A stretch of DNA of 64,000 nucleotides from Anaerolineales bacterium (lineage in GTDB: Bacteria; Chloroflexota; Anaerolineae; Anaerolineales; Villigracilaceae), in NCBI GenBank assembly GCA_016789025.1, contig JAEURC010000022.1, positions 30,303 to 94,302 of the forward strand, read 5' to 3'. The notes under the pieces are model-generated. The model worked only from the letters and a program-made list of their open reading frames with translations. It was not told the DNA's origin and ran no database searches. Below are positions 29,963 to 39,237 of the stretch, in pieces (within the stretch, counting starts at the first letter, position 1; each line of letters starts with the position of its first letter). Both the position numbers and the translations under genes were made by a program.

Positions 29963-30760
29963 ATGACCCTCTTCCACGCCCTCCTCCTCGGCATCATTCA
30001 GGGATTGACCGAATTCATCCCTGTTTCATCCACTGCCCATTTGTTGATCGGGCAAAAACTATTGGGCATCCCCGCCGATGACGCGATGTTTTCATTCCTC
30101 GTCATCGTTCAACTTGGGACGCTGGTCTCCCTGTTTGCGTTTTACTGGAAGGATTTGATCTCCATCGCCAAAGCGACCATCAACTTTCGACATGCGACTT
30201 TTGACCGCAACCTTGGTTTTTACATCATCATCGCCACCGTCCCCGCGTTGCTTGCTGGCTATCTCTTGAAGGACGCGGTCGAAGCGATGTTCAAACAGCC
30301 CATGCTTCAAGCGTCAATTCGCCTATTAACTGCGGCAGTTTTGCTTACTCTCGCTGAATGGCTCACAAAAAAGAATCGGACACTGGACTCCATGACTTGG
30401 CTGGATGCGTTGATCGTTGGCTTGTTTCAGATCATCGCCGTCTTCCCCGGCGCCTCTCGAAGCGGGACGACCATCAGCGGCGGTATGTTCCGCGGATTCG
30501 ACCGTCCGTCCGCGGCGCGGTTTGCGTTTTTGATGTCGGTGCCTGTGATGCTTGCGGCGGGCGGATACGAATTGCTGGATGTGATTCAAATGCCGAATCT
30601 CGCCGAGCTCCTGCCTCTGCTCGCGGTGGGATTCGTCACTGCCGCAGTTGTTGGCTGGTTCGCCATAAAATGGCTGATCCATTACTTGAGTCACCGTTCG
30701 TTGTATGTGTTTGCTGTCTATTGCGCGGTTGTAGGTGCTATCACACTTTCAATGTCCTAG
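29963..30760 (+). CDS. uppP: Undecaprenyl-diphosphatase
   Basis: 265-residue integral membrane enzyme (BacA/UppP) recycling undecaprenyl pyrophosphate for wall synthesis; overproduction confers bacitracin tolerance. Conserved motifs GLTEFIPVSSTAHLLIG near the N-terminus and PGASRSGTTISGG in the middle carry the catalytic Glu, Ser/His and Arg residues. About eight hydrophobic segments. GGAAAAACA precedes the ATG. Confidence 0.96.
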   Translation: MTLFHALLLGIIQGLTEFIPVSSTAHLLIGQKLLGIPADDAMFSFLVIVQLGTLVSLFAFYWKDLISIAKATINFRHATFDRNLGFYIIIATVPALLAGYLLKDAVEAMFKQPMLQASIRLLTAAVLLTLAEWLTKKNRTLDSMTWLDALIVGLFQIIAVFPGASRSGTTISGGMFRGFDRPSAARFAFLMSVPVMLAAGGYELLDVIQMPNLAELLPLLAVGFVTAAVVGWFAIKWLIHYLSHRSLYVFAVYCAVVGAITLSMS

Positions 30761-30768
30761 CCTGTATT

Positions 30769-30799
30769 ACTGCGTATTGCGTACTACCTAATACGCAGT
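30769..30799. repeat. ACTGCGTATT hairpin
   Basis: Perfect 10-bp inverted repeat ACTGCGTATT / AATACGCAGT with an 11-base loop in the uppP-M20 gap. TGCGTATTGCGTA words of this kind are common dispersed repeats. Confidence 0.6.
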
Positions 30800-30815
30800 A
30801 TGCAATAAGGAAACC

Positions 30816-31922
30816 ATGAAACCAACCCAACTCCTCAAACTCCTCGTTGAAACTGAATCACCGTCACATGACAAAGCCGCAGTGGATCGTGTCGGCGCTA
30901 TCGTCGCTGAAGAAGCGCGCAAACTTGGTGGACAAGTTGAAGTCATCCCCAACAAGGAAACTGGGAACCATGTTTTAGTTCGTTTCTCACCAGCCCGACC
31001 TTCGACCTTTGACCTTCAACCTTCAATTTTGATTCTCTGCCACATGGACACGGTCTTCCCTCTCGGCACGATTCAAAAAACTCCCTATCGTGAAGAGAGC
31101 GGGAAAATTTTCGGTCCCGGCACGCTGGATATGAAGGCTGGGATTGTCATTGCGCTTGCCGCTGTTGAATCCGCTCAAAGGTCCGAGTTGAAGCGTGCGG
31201 TCACGTTGTTGTGCACATCCGATGAAGAGATCGGCAGTCATACATCGCGCGGATTGATCGAGTCGCTGGCGAAGGAGTCCGCGTTGGTGTTGGTGATGGA
31301 AGGCGCGCTGCTCGACGGCTCGCTCAAAACGTGGCGCAAAGGCACAGGCGGATTTTCGGTGACGGTTCACGGACGCGCGGCGCACGCGGGCGGCGATCAT
31401 CAAGCGGGGCGCAACGCGATTGAAGAGATGTCGCATCAGGTGATCGCGATTCAAAAATTGACGGATTATGAAAAACAAACAACGGTGAATGTTGGCGTGA
31501 TTCACGGCGGAACGGTCTCGAATGTTGTGCCAGAGGAGGCGCGCATCGAAGTGGATGTGCGCGTGATGCAAGCGGGCGAATGGGAACGACTCGAAAGTGA
31601 AATGAAAAAACTTGCGCCTGTTCTCGATGGTACGCGCATCGAAGTCACGGGCGGATTGAATCGTCCGCCGATGCCGTTCGATGATCTGATGAAGTCCACG
31701 TTTGAAAAAGCAAAAGCAATCGCCGCGCCGCTCGGCATGAATCTCACCGCGGGCGGCACGGGCGGCGCATCGGATGGAAATTTTGTCGCGCCGCTCGGCG
31801 TCCCGTTGCTCGACGGCATGGGCGCGGTGGGCGAGGGCTATCACTCGGAACGCGAATTTATTTTTTCCAACAGCCTCGAACAAAAAGCAAAGTTGATCGC
31901 GGAGTTGATTAAGCAATGGTGA
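30816..31922 (+). CDS. M20-family metallopeptidase (carboxypeptidase G2-like)
   Basis: 368 residues. Zinc-ligand motifs CHMDTVFPLG, GPGTLDMKAG, and CTSDEEIGSH fit M20 (CPG2/ArgE-like) amidohydrolases; the dimerisation domain is around 175-290. Probably releases an amino acid from an N-acyl or peptide substrate. A segment SPARPSTFDLQPS before the ILILCHMDTV strand is encoded by a direct-repeat-like word (30995-31029) and looks inserted. Its stop overlaps the next ORF (ATGGTGA). Confidence 0.87.
   Translation: MKPTQLLKLLVETESPSHDKAAVDRVGAIVAEEARKLGGQVEVIPNKETGNHVLVRFSPARPSTFDLQPSILILCHMDTVFPLGTIQKTPYREESGKIFGPGTLDMKAGIVIALAAVESAQRSELKRAVTLLCTSDEEIGSHTSRGLIESLAKESALVLVMEGALLDGSLKTWRKGTGGFSVTVHGRAAHAGGDHQAGRNAIEEMSHQVIAIQKLTDYEKQTTVNVGVIHGGTVSNVVPEEARIEVDVRVMQAGEWERLESEMKKLAPVLDGTRIEVTGGLNRPPMPFDDLMKSTFEKAKAIAAPLGMNLTAGGTGGASDGNFVAPLGVPLLDGMGAVGEGYHSEREFIFSNSLEQKAKLIAELIKQW
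30995..31029. repeat. In-frame ACCTTCGACCTTTGACCTTC microrepeat in M20 gene
   Basis: Four degenerate copies of (C/G)ACCTT(C/T) in tandem. It encodes RPSTFDLQPS, which interrupts a strand that is continuous in recalled CPG2-type enzymes. Confidence 0.5.
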
Positions 31923-32611
31923 TTCGTGGCGCGGGATGGTATCCCGCAATTTCACGTAGCGGATTACCAATCCGCTCCACGATTCTTGTCATCTTTCTTC
32001 TTTCCTCTTTCCTCTTATTCTCCTGCTCGACGAAAACGCCTCAGACCCCGCCTCAAGTTGTCTCTGTCTATTCGACCTCTGCCGCCGAGCCGTGGCTAAC
32101 CGACCTCTACGCCTGCGCGGACTCTGTCGCGGCGCTCGTCCGTGTGGACGACTCGAACTCGGCTGACATCTCGTTGCAAATTGGCGAGCCTGATTTTTTA
32201 TCTTCGTTTGCGTATCAGATCGGCGAAGAAGAAATATTGGTCGCTGTGAATCGTCAAAGCCCGATACAAAATTTGACCCTCGACGATGCGCGCGTCTTGT
32301 TCATGGGACTTGGCGACCCATCTGTTCAGTTGCGGGTGTACGCGTCAGACGCGGATGTGCAAAAAGTGTTTGACCAGTTCGTAATGGAGGGACGAAGCGT
32401 TTCGTCGTCGGCGTTGATCGCGGTTAGTCCAGGGCAGATGTCGGATGAATTATTGAGTCAGCCGAATGCGGTTGGCATCCTGCCGCGGCGTTTGATGGCT
32501 GATGACTTGCGCGAAGTTTATTTGGTTGCAACCGCGCCTGCGCTTGCGTTGACGAAATCCGAGCCGCAAGGTGTGGTCAATCAATTGATCGGATGTTTGC
32601 AAGAGAAATAG
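31916..32611 (+). CDS. PBP-like (PstS-type) lipoprotein
   Basis: 231 residues. Lipobox LLFSC, then a periplasmic-binding-protein-like domain (QPVTLDDAR-type segment: QNLTLDDARVLFMGLGDP; SVSSSALIAVSPGQMSDELLSQPNAVGILPRR), resembling phosphate-binding PstS-like substrate binders. The ~20 residues before the signal peptide are encoded by a double hairpin repeat (31925-31983), so the true start may be later at a non-ATG codon. No transporter genes are adjacent. Confidence 0.65.
   Translation: MVIRGAGWYPAISRSGLPIRSTILVIFLLSSFLLFSCSTKTPQTPPQVVSVYSTSAAEPWLTDLYACADSVAALVRVDDSNSADISLQIGEPDFLSSFAYQIGEEEILVAVNRQSPIQNLTLDDARVLFMGLGDPSVQLRVYASDADVQKVFDQFVMEGRSVSSSALIAVSPGQMSDELLSQPNAVGILPRRLMADDLREVYLVATAPALALTKSEPQGVVNQLIGCLQEK
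31925..31983. repeat. Double-hairpin repeat at a lipoprotein 5' end
   Basis: Two perfect hairpins: GCGGGAT-ggt-ATCCCGC and AGCGGATT-acc-AATCCGCT, flanked by CGTGG/CCACG. The whole unit is open in the lipoprotein frame. Confidence 0.75.
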
Positions 32612-32638
32612 TCATATAATGATGGGGAGGAGATGAAC

Positions 32639-34594
32639 ATGCGAACTCCATTGTGGATTCCATCAGAACAACGCAAACGAGACGCGAACATCACGCGCTT
32701 CATGGACGTGGTGAACGCGCGGCGCAAGTTGAATCTCAATTCGTATTCGGATTTGTACACATGGTCGGTTAAAAACATTTCCGATTTTTGGGCGGAGGTG
32801 TGGGACTTCGTCGAGACCAAAGCCTCAACGCGATACGATTCCGTAGTGACGAATTTATCCGTCTTCCCCGGCGCGAAGTGGTTCCCCGGCTCGAAGTTGA
32901 ACTTTGCCGAGAATCTTTTGCGCTATCGCGATGATCATGCGGCATTCGTTTTCATCGGCGAGACGCAAACCTCCAAACGTATGACCTATGCTGAGTTGTA
33001 CGACGAAGTGGCGCGGCTGGCGCATTCATTGAAAGAGTCGGGCGTCGGCGCTGGGGATCGGGTCGTTGGGTATATGCCGAATCTCATCGAGACGGTCGTC
33101 TGTATGTTGGCGGCGGCGAGCCTCGGTGCGACGTGGGCTTCGTGCGCCACAGACATTGGTCCCGGCGCGGCAATCGAACGGCTGGGACAGGTCGCGCCAA
33201 AAGCGATGATCACCGCGGATGGATATTTCTACAAGGGCAAAGCGTTCGACACGCTGGCTCACGCGGCGGAGGTGGCGCGCGGAATTCCATCGTTGCAAAA
33301 AGTGATCGTCGTTTCGTATACGCGCGAGAAGCCCGACATTTCCCAGATCCCCAATTCGGTTCATTACGACGATTTTCTCGCCAAAGAAAAGAATCTTGAA
33401 ATTCAATTCGAGCAATTGCCGTTCGATCATCCGCACTACATTATGTTTTCGTCGGGGACGACGGGCAAGCCGAAGTGTTTGGTGCAGGGAGCGGGCGGAG
33501 TGCTGATCAATCATCTCAAGGAATTATTTCTCCACACTGATTTAAAGCGCAGTGACAAGATTTTTTACATCACATCATGCAGTTGGATGATGTGGAACTG
33601 GCTGGTCAGTTCGCTGGCGGTCGGCGCGACGATCGTTCTTTATGATGGCAATCCGAATTATCCCGATGCGGGCGCGATGTGGAAATTGATCCAAGACGAG
33701 AAAATTTCCATCTTCGGATGCAGCGCAAGTTACATACACTTCTTGAAAAAGGAAAACGTATCGCCGCGTGCGGACTTCGACCTGTCGTCCCTGCGCGAGA
33801 TTTCGCAAACGGGTTCGCCTCTCTCCGCCGATGGATTTGAATACGTGTACAAAGAGATCAAGCCTGACCTGCACTTTAATTCCATCGCGGGCGGCACGGA
33901 CATCAACGGATGCTTCGCGGCGGGGAGTCCCATCAGCCCGGTGTATGCGGGGGAGTTGCAAAGCGCGGCGCTGGGGATGAAAATAAAATCATACGATGAA
34001 CAGGCGAAGCCTATTTTCGACGAGCAGGGCGAGTTGGTGTGCGAAGCGCCTGCGCCTTCGATGCCGTTATATTTTTGGAACGACCCCGATGGCTCGAAAT
34101 ATCACAAGGCGTATTTCGATGTGTATCCCGGCGTGTGGCGTCACGGCGATTATGTGTTGATCCACAAGGACACCGGCGGCGTGACATTTTACGGCCGCTC
34201 GGACGCGGTGTTGAAACCCTCCGGCGTGCGCATCGGCACAGCGGAGATTTACGCGCAGATGGAGAACCTCCCCGAAATTGCGGACAGCCTCGCAGTGGGA
34301 CAAAACTATCAGGACGATCAGCGCGTGATTCTGTTCGTCAAACTCGCGGCGGGAAATGCGTTGACCGATGAGTTGAAACAGAAGATCAAAACGACTTTGC
34401 GTGAGAATGCCTCTCCGAGACATGTCCCTGCAGTGATTCTTGAAACGCCTGACATCCCCTACACGTTGAATATGAAGAAAGTAGAGAGCGCAGTGACGAA
34501 TATTTTGAATGGGCGGGCGGTGAGTAATCGGGATGCGTTGAATAATCCGCAATCGTTGGAGTTTTATGAGAGGGTATTGCATCAATTATCATAG
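32639..34594 (+). CDS. Acetoacetyl-CoA synthetase
   Basis: 651 residues, ANL superfamily. Activates acetoacetate with ATP and CoA, feeding ketone units into lipid or polyhydroxyalkanoate metabolism. Motifs: N-terminal NFAENLLR-type extension (KLNFAENLLRYRDDHAAF), P-loop-like YIMFSSGTTGKPKCLVQG, SIAGGTDINGCFAAG and YGRSDAVLKPSGVRIGTAEIY, which match recalled AacS enzymes. Start at 32639 rather than 32633 because GGAGG ends 8 bases before it. TATAAT at 32615-32620 is a plausible -10. Confidence 0.92.
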   Translation: MRTPLWIPSEQRKRDANITRFMDVVNARRKLNLNSYSDLYTWSVKNISDFWAEVWDFVETKASTRYDSVVTNLSVFPGAKWFPGSKLNFAENLLRYRDDHAAFVFIGETQTSKRMTYAELYDEVARLAHSLKESGVGAGDRVVGYMPNLIETVVCMLAAASLGATWASCATDIGPGAAIERLGQVAPKAMITADGYFYKGKAFDTLAHAAEVARGIPSLQKVIVVSYTREKPDISQIPNSVHYDDFLAKEKNLEIQFEQLPFDHPHYIMFSSGTTGKPKCLVQGAGGVLINHLKELFLHTDLKRSDKIFYITSCSWMMWNWLVSSLAVGATIVLYDGNPNYPDAGAMWKLIQDEKISIFGCSASYIHFLKKENVSPRADFDLSSLREISQTGSPLSADGFEYVYKEIKPDLHFNSIAGGTDINGCFAAGSPISPVYAGELQSAALGMKIKSYDEQAKPIFDEQGELVCEAPAPSMPLYFWNDPDGSKYHKAYFDVYPGVWRHGDYVLIHKDTGGVTFYGRSDAVLKPSGVRIGTAEIYAQMENLPEIADSLAVGQNYQDDQRVILFVKLAAGNALTDELKQKIKTTLRENASPRHVPAVILETPDIPYTLNMKKVESAVTNILNGRAVSNRDALNNPQSLEFYERVLHQLS

Positions 34595-34627
34595 TGTTCA
34601 TCCAGCAGTTGAACTGCTGGATGAACA
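34595..34627 (+). terminator. Hairpin after acetoacetyl-CoA synthetase gene
   Basis: Perfect 16-bp inverted repeat TGTTCATCCAGCAGTT / AACTGCTGGATGAACA with a single central base. Followed by a loose T-rich stretch. It may act as a terminator or be another repeat. Confidence 0.6.
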
Positions 34628-34666
34628 GTGATTGTTTGAGTTTTATACGAAGATTGCAACCTAACT

Positions 34667-34806
34667 CGGTGGTTGAGTAGACCCGCGTGATCTTCGCGGG
34701 ACGTATCGAAACCACAAGTATGCATACAAACTTTTGTCGCAAAAGTGTTTTGGTTACTGGTGGTTTCGATACGGGACGGAAAACCACCGTCCCTACTCAA
34801 CCACCG
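34667..34806. repeat. 140-bp nested inverted repeat built from two oppositely oriented units
   Basis: Outer arms CGGTGGTTGAGTAG (34667-34680) and CTACTCAACCACCG (34793-34806), inner arms CGTATCGAAACCAC (34702-34715) and GTGGTTTCGATACG (34760-34773) are exact inverted repeats. Each half is a ~47-bp unit with its own variable stem (CCCGCG/CGCGGG left, GGACGG/CCGTCC right). A single unit of this family sits in frame in kynU. Confidence 0.85.
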
Positions 34807-34832
34807 ATGTTGAATTGAAAGAGAGAAACCTC

Positions 34833-35471
34833 ATGCCCTGCAATTGCTGTGAAATCGAAAACAATACCTTCACCGAAGAGAGCGCGAACGCGGATTTGAA
34901 ACATTATCGCAAGCGCGGACCCGCCAACCAGACCAAGTTGATCCTCGAAGCCGTCCGTTCGTTGGGGTTGAAGGATGCCGCGCTGTTGGATATCGGCGGG
35001 GGGATCGGAACGATTCACCACGAGTTGCTTAACGATGTGGCGCGCGAAGCCACGCACGTGGACGCTTCGTCAGCGTATTTAAAAGTTGCCACGGGCGAAG
35101 CAAAACGAATTGGGCATGAGGCGCGGGTGAAATTCATCCACGCGGATTTTACGGACGTGGCGGATGAACTTCCGCAAGCGGATGTGGTTACGCTGGATCG
35201 AGTTGTTTGTTGTTATCCGAATTTCCGCGAGTTGCTGAAAGACGCCTCGTCGAAGAGTCGCAAGGCGATCGCGTTCACCTATCCACGCGAGACGTGGTAT
35301 GTGCGGATTGGCTTGAAGGCGATCAATTTCTTTCAACGCTTGCGGAACGATCCGTTCCGCGTGTTCTTGCATCCTGTCGCGGAGATGGAAGCGTTGTTGA
35401 ATCAACAAGGGTTGCGAAGAGTCTCGGTGAGGAGATTATTCGTGTGGGAGATGTCGTTGTATCAGCGGTAA
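34833..35471 (+). CDS. Class I SAM-dependent methyltransferase
   Basis: 212 residues. Begins with a Cys-rich MPCNCCEIEN stretch, then SAM-binding motif I LLDIGGGIGTIHHEL, motif II region THVDASSAYL and post-motif LDRVVCCYPNFREL. The overall pattern is close to BchM/UbiE-type methyltransferases acting on small molecules. Start at 34833 by GAGAGAAACC upstream and because the longer frame is repeat DNA. Substrate unknown. Confidence 0.8.
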   Translation: MPCNCCEIENNTFTEESANADLKHYRKRGPANQTKLILEAVRSLGLKDAALLDIGGGIGTIHHELLNDVAREATHVDASSAYLKVATGEAKRIGHEARVKFIHADFTDVADELPQADVVTLDRVVCCYPNFRELLKDASSKSRKAIAFTYPRETWYVRIGLKAINFFQRLRNDPFRVFLHPVAEMEALLNQQGLRRVSVRRLFVWEMSLYQR

Positions 35472-35513
35472 GTTATCACCCATTTGTAAGGGATGGATTT
35501 TCAGGGCGGATTG

Positions 35514-35519
35514 TATAAT
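35514..35519 (+). promoter_or_regulatory. -10 box of FGE-fold lipoprotein gene
   Basis: TATAAT 43 bases before the ATG at 35562; the leader carries AAGGA at normal spacing. The -35 is not clear. Confidence 0.5.
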
Positions 35520-35561
35520 TGCGTTACAGTGAATTACAGACTCTCACAAGGATTTTTCCCC

Positions 35562-37181
35562 ATGAAGAAGTTGAGCATCATCGTTTCGATGTTTGTCATT
35601 GGCGCGACTCTTATCTCTGCGTGCAATTTGGGCGCGACGCCCGAAGGGACGAGCGAGCCGGGGAGCGCGACCCAGCCTCCCGTCGGAACTGAACCGCCCG
35701 TCTTGACGGAAGTCCCGATCCAGCCGACACAGCCGCCGGTCCTTACGCAAGCGCCGATCGATCTCTCCGGTCCTCCAATGGAGGTGGGTTCGAAATTCCT
35801 GTATGTGGATGGGAGCACGCTCGTGGCGGTGCCGGGCGGCACATTCATTATGGGGCATGGCGGAGACGATAACCCCGAGCATGAAGTCAACGTCAGCGAT
35901 TTTTGGTTGTATCGTTCGAAGGTAACAAATTCGCAATACGCGCTGTGTGTTCTGTTGGGGAAATGCACGCCGCCGAATCCCGGTAAAAGTGAAGGATACG
36001 GAGACCCATTACGGGCGAATCATCCGGTGACGGGCGTGAATTACCAGCAAGCATCGGAGTATTGTTCGTTCGTGAACGGGCGCCTGCCGACCGAAGCCGA
36101 ATGGGAAAAAGCGGCGCGCGGTCCCGAAGGCAATATTTACCCCTGGGGCAATGCCACGCCGCAATGCGATCTGGCGAACTACGGCACGTGTGAATTTAAA
36201 ACGTCCAAAGTGATCGATCACCCCGCGGGGCAGAGTTATTACGAAGCCTTCGATATGGCGGGGAATGTGTATGAATGGGTGTCGGATTGGTACGACGCCA
36301 ACTATTACAATAATTCGCCGGTGGATGACCCGCTGGGTCCCGATCTTGCCCTCCGTCGATCTGTTCGCTCCAGCGGATTCAATTCTCCCGCGTACGAATC
36401 CGAATCGGCGCGGCGGCTCTCGCTTGCGCCGGTGGAGCAACGCAACGACCTCGGCTTCCGTTGCGTGGTGGAAGACCCGATGTACTTTGCGCCGATGTGT
36501 ACTGCCGCGCTGGTATATGGGCAGGATGCCAGCGGCAATATTTCGCTCGGCGGTTTTTCCAATGAAGTGTGCCCGAAGGTAGACATCACTCAGAACGCCT
36601 ATTGCAATGGATTATCGCCCGCCACGAATGTGAACTTTACCGCGCCCTCCGGCGCGACCATCGACCCGTCTACCTGCGCGCCGACCGGCAATCCCGGTCA
36701 ATATGTGTGCCAGCCGCCCGGTGGAACGGTTTCGGTTTCGGCGAAATGTGATTTGACGGTGGATGTTCAGCCGCAATGTCCGCCGGGCTTTCAACAGCAG
36801 GGCAACACCTGCGTTGCGCAAGGCGGTCAGGGGCAGTGTTTACCGGGTTTCAATTACGATCCTGCCAGCCAGTGTTGCACAGCCCTGCCCGGGCAAGATG
36901 CGAGTCTCGATGTGACCCCATGCCCGGTCGGCACGTTCTTCAGCAAGGTACTCCTTGCTTGTGTGCCGGTGCCGGTGGCAAGTATTGTATCGGTGACCCA
37001 GTCGGTTGGGTTTATGGATTGCCGCCCGCCGGATAAAAGCGGGGGCGGAGACCCGGGAGGGGGAGACCCGGGAGGAGGAACACCATCCTGCCAGCCTGTT
37101 ACATGTAGCGACTTCAAAGCTTCCTGGGATACGGCTAGATGTTGTTGTTACAACCCCTTTGTAAACGCTTGTACGAACTAA
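35562..37181 (+). CDS. Lipoprotein with FGE-sulfatase (SUMF1-like) fold and Cys-rich C-terminus
   Basis: 539 residues. Lipobox LISAC, Thr/Pro linker, then an FGE-sulfatase domain: VAVPGGTFIMGHGGD, VTNSQYALCV, RLPTEAEWEKAARGP, NIYPWGN, FDMAGNVYEWVSDWYD and LGFRCV. The paired cysteines that make true formylglycine-generating enzymes active are absent in the VRSSGFNSP region, so it is probably a binding domain (C-type-lectin-like fold). The C-terminal ~190 residues contain ~18 cysteines in small knots, likely disulfide-bonded outside the cell. Start by AAGGA upstream. Confidence 0.82.
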   Translation: MKKLSIIVSMFVIGATLISACNLGATPEGTSEPGSATQPPVGTEPPVLTEVPIQPTQPPVLTQAPIDLSGPPMEVGSKFLYVDGSTLVAVPGGTFIMGHGGDDNPEHEVNVSDFWLYRSKVTNSQYALCVLLGKCTPPNPGKSEGYGDPLRANHPVTGVNYQQASEYCSFVNGRLPTEAEWEKAARGPEGNIYPWGNATPQCDLANYGTCEFKTSKVIDHPAGQSYYEAFDMAGNVYEWVSDWYDANYYNNSPVDDPLGPDLALRRSVRSSGFNSPAYESESARRLSLAPVEQRNDLGFRCVVEDPMYFAPMCTAALVYGQDASGNISLGGFSNEVCPKVDITQNAYCNGLSPATNVNFTAPSGATIDPSTCAPTGNPGQYVCQPPGGTVSVSAKCDLTVDVQPQCPPGFQQQGNTCVAQGGQGQCLPGFNYDPASQCCTALPGQDASLDVTPCPVGTFFSKVLLACVPVPVASIVSVTQSVGFMDCRPPDKSGGGDPGGGDPGGGTPSCQPVTCSDFKASWDTARCCCYNPFVNACTN

Positions 37182-37218
37182 TCCCAGAGCAGTCCTCGAT
37201 GAGTATTCGAGGACTGTC

Positions 37219-38339
37219 TTATTTTAAGCCTGTTGGAAGGGCGCTGAATTTGCGCTTTAAACTTAACGCGGGTTTTTCTATGAAGCGATACGATATCGAT
37301 GCGAATATGATGGTCAAGGCAAAGGCGATGCACAAGATCAGGAGCGTATGCAGTGGAAGGACCGGTTGTTGAACCTTCAACGACAGATCAACGATTGAGG
37401 CGGCGAGCATGAAACAGCCGAAATGAAATATGTACAACCCATACGAGATTTTTCCCAGTTGGGTGAACAGGGAATTGCCGACGAATCGGGTGATTGGCGA
37501 GTATGGCTGGGTGATCAATACATAGAGAAGTAACGTTGTGAAAGCGCCGACGCAAAGATAGGTGAGCATCAGCCCCCATTCTGTTACATTGTTGTTGGGT
37601 AGAATGAAAATGGATGAAGTCAACGCAAGAACGGTTACCCATAAAGTTCGGGTTTTGAAGCGTGTCAGAATGGGTTCGAGAATCCCCAATCCGAGAGCGA
37701 TTCCACCCAGCAACGACTCGAAGTGCGTGATCGGCAGGAAATAAATCGCGGCGGGATGAACCCTGAACTGTATGAATAGCGCGCGAATTACGCATCCCAT
37801 ACCAAACAAGAAAATGAACCAGTTGGTCCTTGTGTTTTGGGCGGCGCTTGCCAACTTCCGTGTGAGCCATGGAATTGCTGCGTAGAATTGTTCCTCATAC
37901 GAAATGCTCCATAGATGCACAAAGATCAAAATGGGAGAGGCAGCAACGCCAAATATGCAAAATTGAACGTGAACGTGGATAAGCTGACGATATGCCAGGG
38001 CAGATTGATGTTGCGCCCATCCACAGGCGCGATGATGATAGAGCCAAGGATGAGGTAGAAAAAATAAAGCGGCCAAATCTTCAAAATCCGCCGGATATAA
38101 AAATTTCGAAAGTTGATCTTCCCGGTTTGTCTGTGTTCCATCACAAGCAATTTTGTGATGAGAAACCCCGAGAGGCAGAAGAATAAGTCTACGCCGAACC
38201 AGCTATATTCTGAAAATCTCTCCAAGAACGTTCTTTTCAGTATTGGGTTGGCGTTATGAATGAACACCAGCAAAAACGCGATGAAGCGCAGACCGTCCAA
38301 TTCGGGGAGGTAGAAGCGGGGTTTGGTTTCGAGTGACAT
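37219..38339 (-). pseudogene. Acyltransferase-3 family membrane protein, frameshifted
   Basis: Two overlapping frames together make one acyltransferase 3 (OafA-like) protein of ~370 residues. The first (38339 down to 37926) has the N-terminal LPELDGLRFIAFLLVFIHN and FGVDLFFCLSGFLITK; it should continue from FNFAYL into GVAASPILIFVHLWSISYEE, which is in the other frame (to 37219). A one-base shift near 37943-37955 separates them. It would transfer an acyl group to a surface glycan. It may be a real pseudogene, a sequencing error, or phase variation; no long homopolymer sits at the break. Confidence 0.8.
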
Positions 38340-38477
38340 GGGGGAATCTTACCATCCTCAAACAGCCTTACAACTTGGCAAAGCAGCGACTTTCTGCGAA
38401 ACGAATTGTTGCGTCAAGCGTCATGTTTGCACATCGCGCTCAACAGGGTTGAGCGACCAATTCAAAAGGAGTTAAAA

Positions 38478-39049
38478 ATGAAGAAAAGATTTTTTGTTAT
38501 TTGCCTCGCGCTTGCAATGCTGGCAATGTTCACCAGTACTGTGTTTGCGGCGCCCTCCGCCGGTTCCGCTTTGAGTTTGGTCAGCGCGACCGCCGGCCTG
38601 AACGGAACCGTATTCTTCTTCAAGGTGTCCGGCGAATTTTCCGGGCGCATTTGAAGGGTTCCACGCACGTGGAAGGCGGGGAGGATTACGGGTTAGACTG
38701 CCGGCAAGTGGACGGTGAAACCGTCCGCTGTACCGCTTCGAGAAATGTGCAGGGAAACGTGACCGTCATGTTTGGCGGTTCGGTCTTCTGGACCTATATC
38801 GCGCCATTCACACAGTATTGTTATAGTGTGTTCGATTGGGATATCACCATCACTTACTGGCAGTATATCGGAAACAATTGTCAGGGTTTCCCGGCGGAGT
38901 ATGGCGATGTGATCGAAGATTACTATAACGCGTATTGGGACGAGGATTACGATTATGAGTTTATGCCGAACAGCCCGGATACGTTGGTGAATTGTGGCTT
39001 ATCGCTTCCTCCTCGGTCTGGTGACGCATTTTATTATCCCGATTGCTAG
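38478..39049 (+). pseudogene. Small secreted protein, frameshifted
   Basis: Frame one gives a signal peptide (RFFVICLALAMLAMFTSTVF, AAP cleavage) and ~35 mature residues ending FKVSGEFSGRI, stop at 38654. The other frame continues the same protein from about 38640: HLKGSTHVEGGEDYGLDC, TVRCTASRNVQGN, then an aromatic and acidic C-terminus (DYYNAYWDEDYDYEF). AAGGAG precedes the start. Family unknown. It is the second consecutive gene with a single frame break. Confidence 0.6.
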
Positions 39050-39070
39050 AACTTGTCTCAAAAACACCGT

Positions 39071-39153
39071 GTCACTCTGAGGGAGCGGGGTTTGCGACCG
39101 AAGAGTCTCTTATTTGGGCAGTAGAGACCCTTCGCTGACGCTCAGGGTGATAT
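39071..39153. repeat. GTCACTCTGAG...CTCAGGGTGAT inverted repeat element
   Basis: Same family as 18204-18289 and 42222-42290: terminal words GTCACTCTGAG and CTCAGGGTGATAT, internal AGAGTCTCTT and AGAGACCCTTCGCTGACG. Confidence 0.65.
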
Positions 39154-39200
39154 TTTTGAGATGACTTCTAGAAAAGATTGGCAAGATTTCAGCATAATCA

Positions 39201-39237
39201 AAAACTGCCCTGGTGAATTTCTCCGGGGCAGTTTTTG
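39201..39237. terminator. Bidirectional terminator
   Basis: Stem AAAACTGCCC(T)GG / CCGGGGCAGTTTT with A-run on the left and T-run on the right, so it can stop transcription from both sides. It directly follows the amidase stop codon on the minus strand. Confidence 0.82.

Noticed and set aside
34734..34832. N-terminal extension of the methyltransferase
   Set aside because: It is translated repeat DNA (34760-34806); a ribosome binding site supports 34833.
35562..36500. Active formylglycine-generating enzyme
   Set aside because: The catalytic cysteine pair is missing and no sulfatase gene is nearby.
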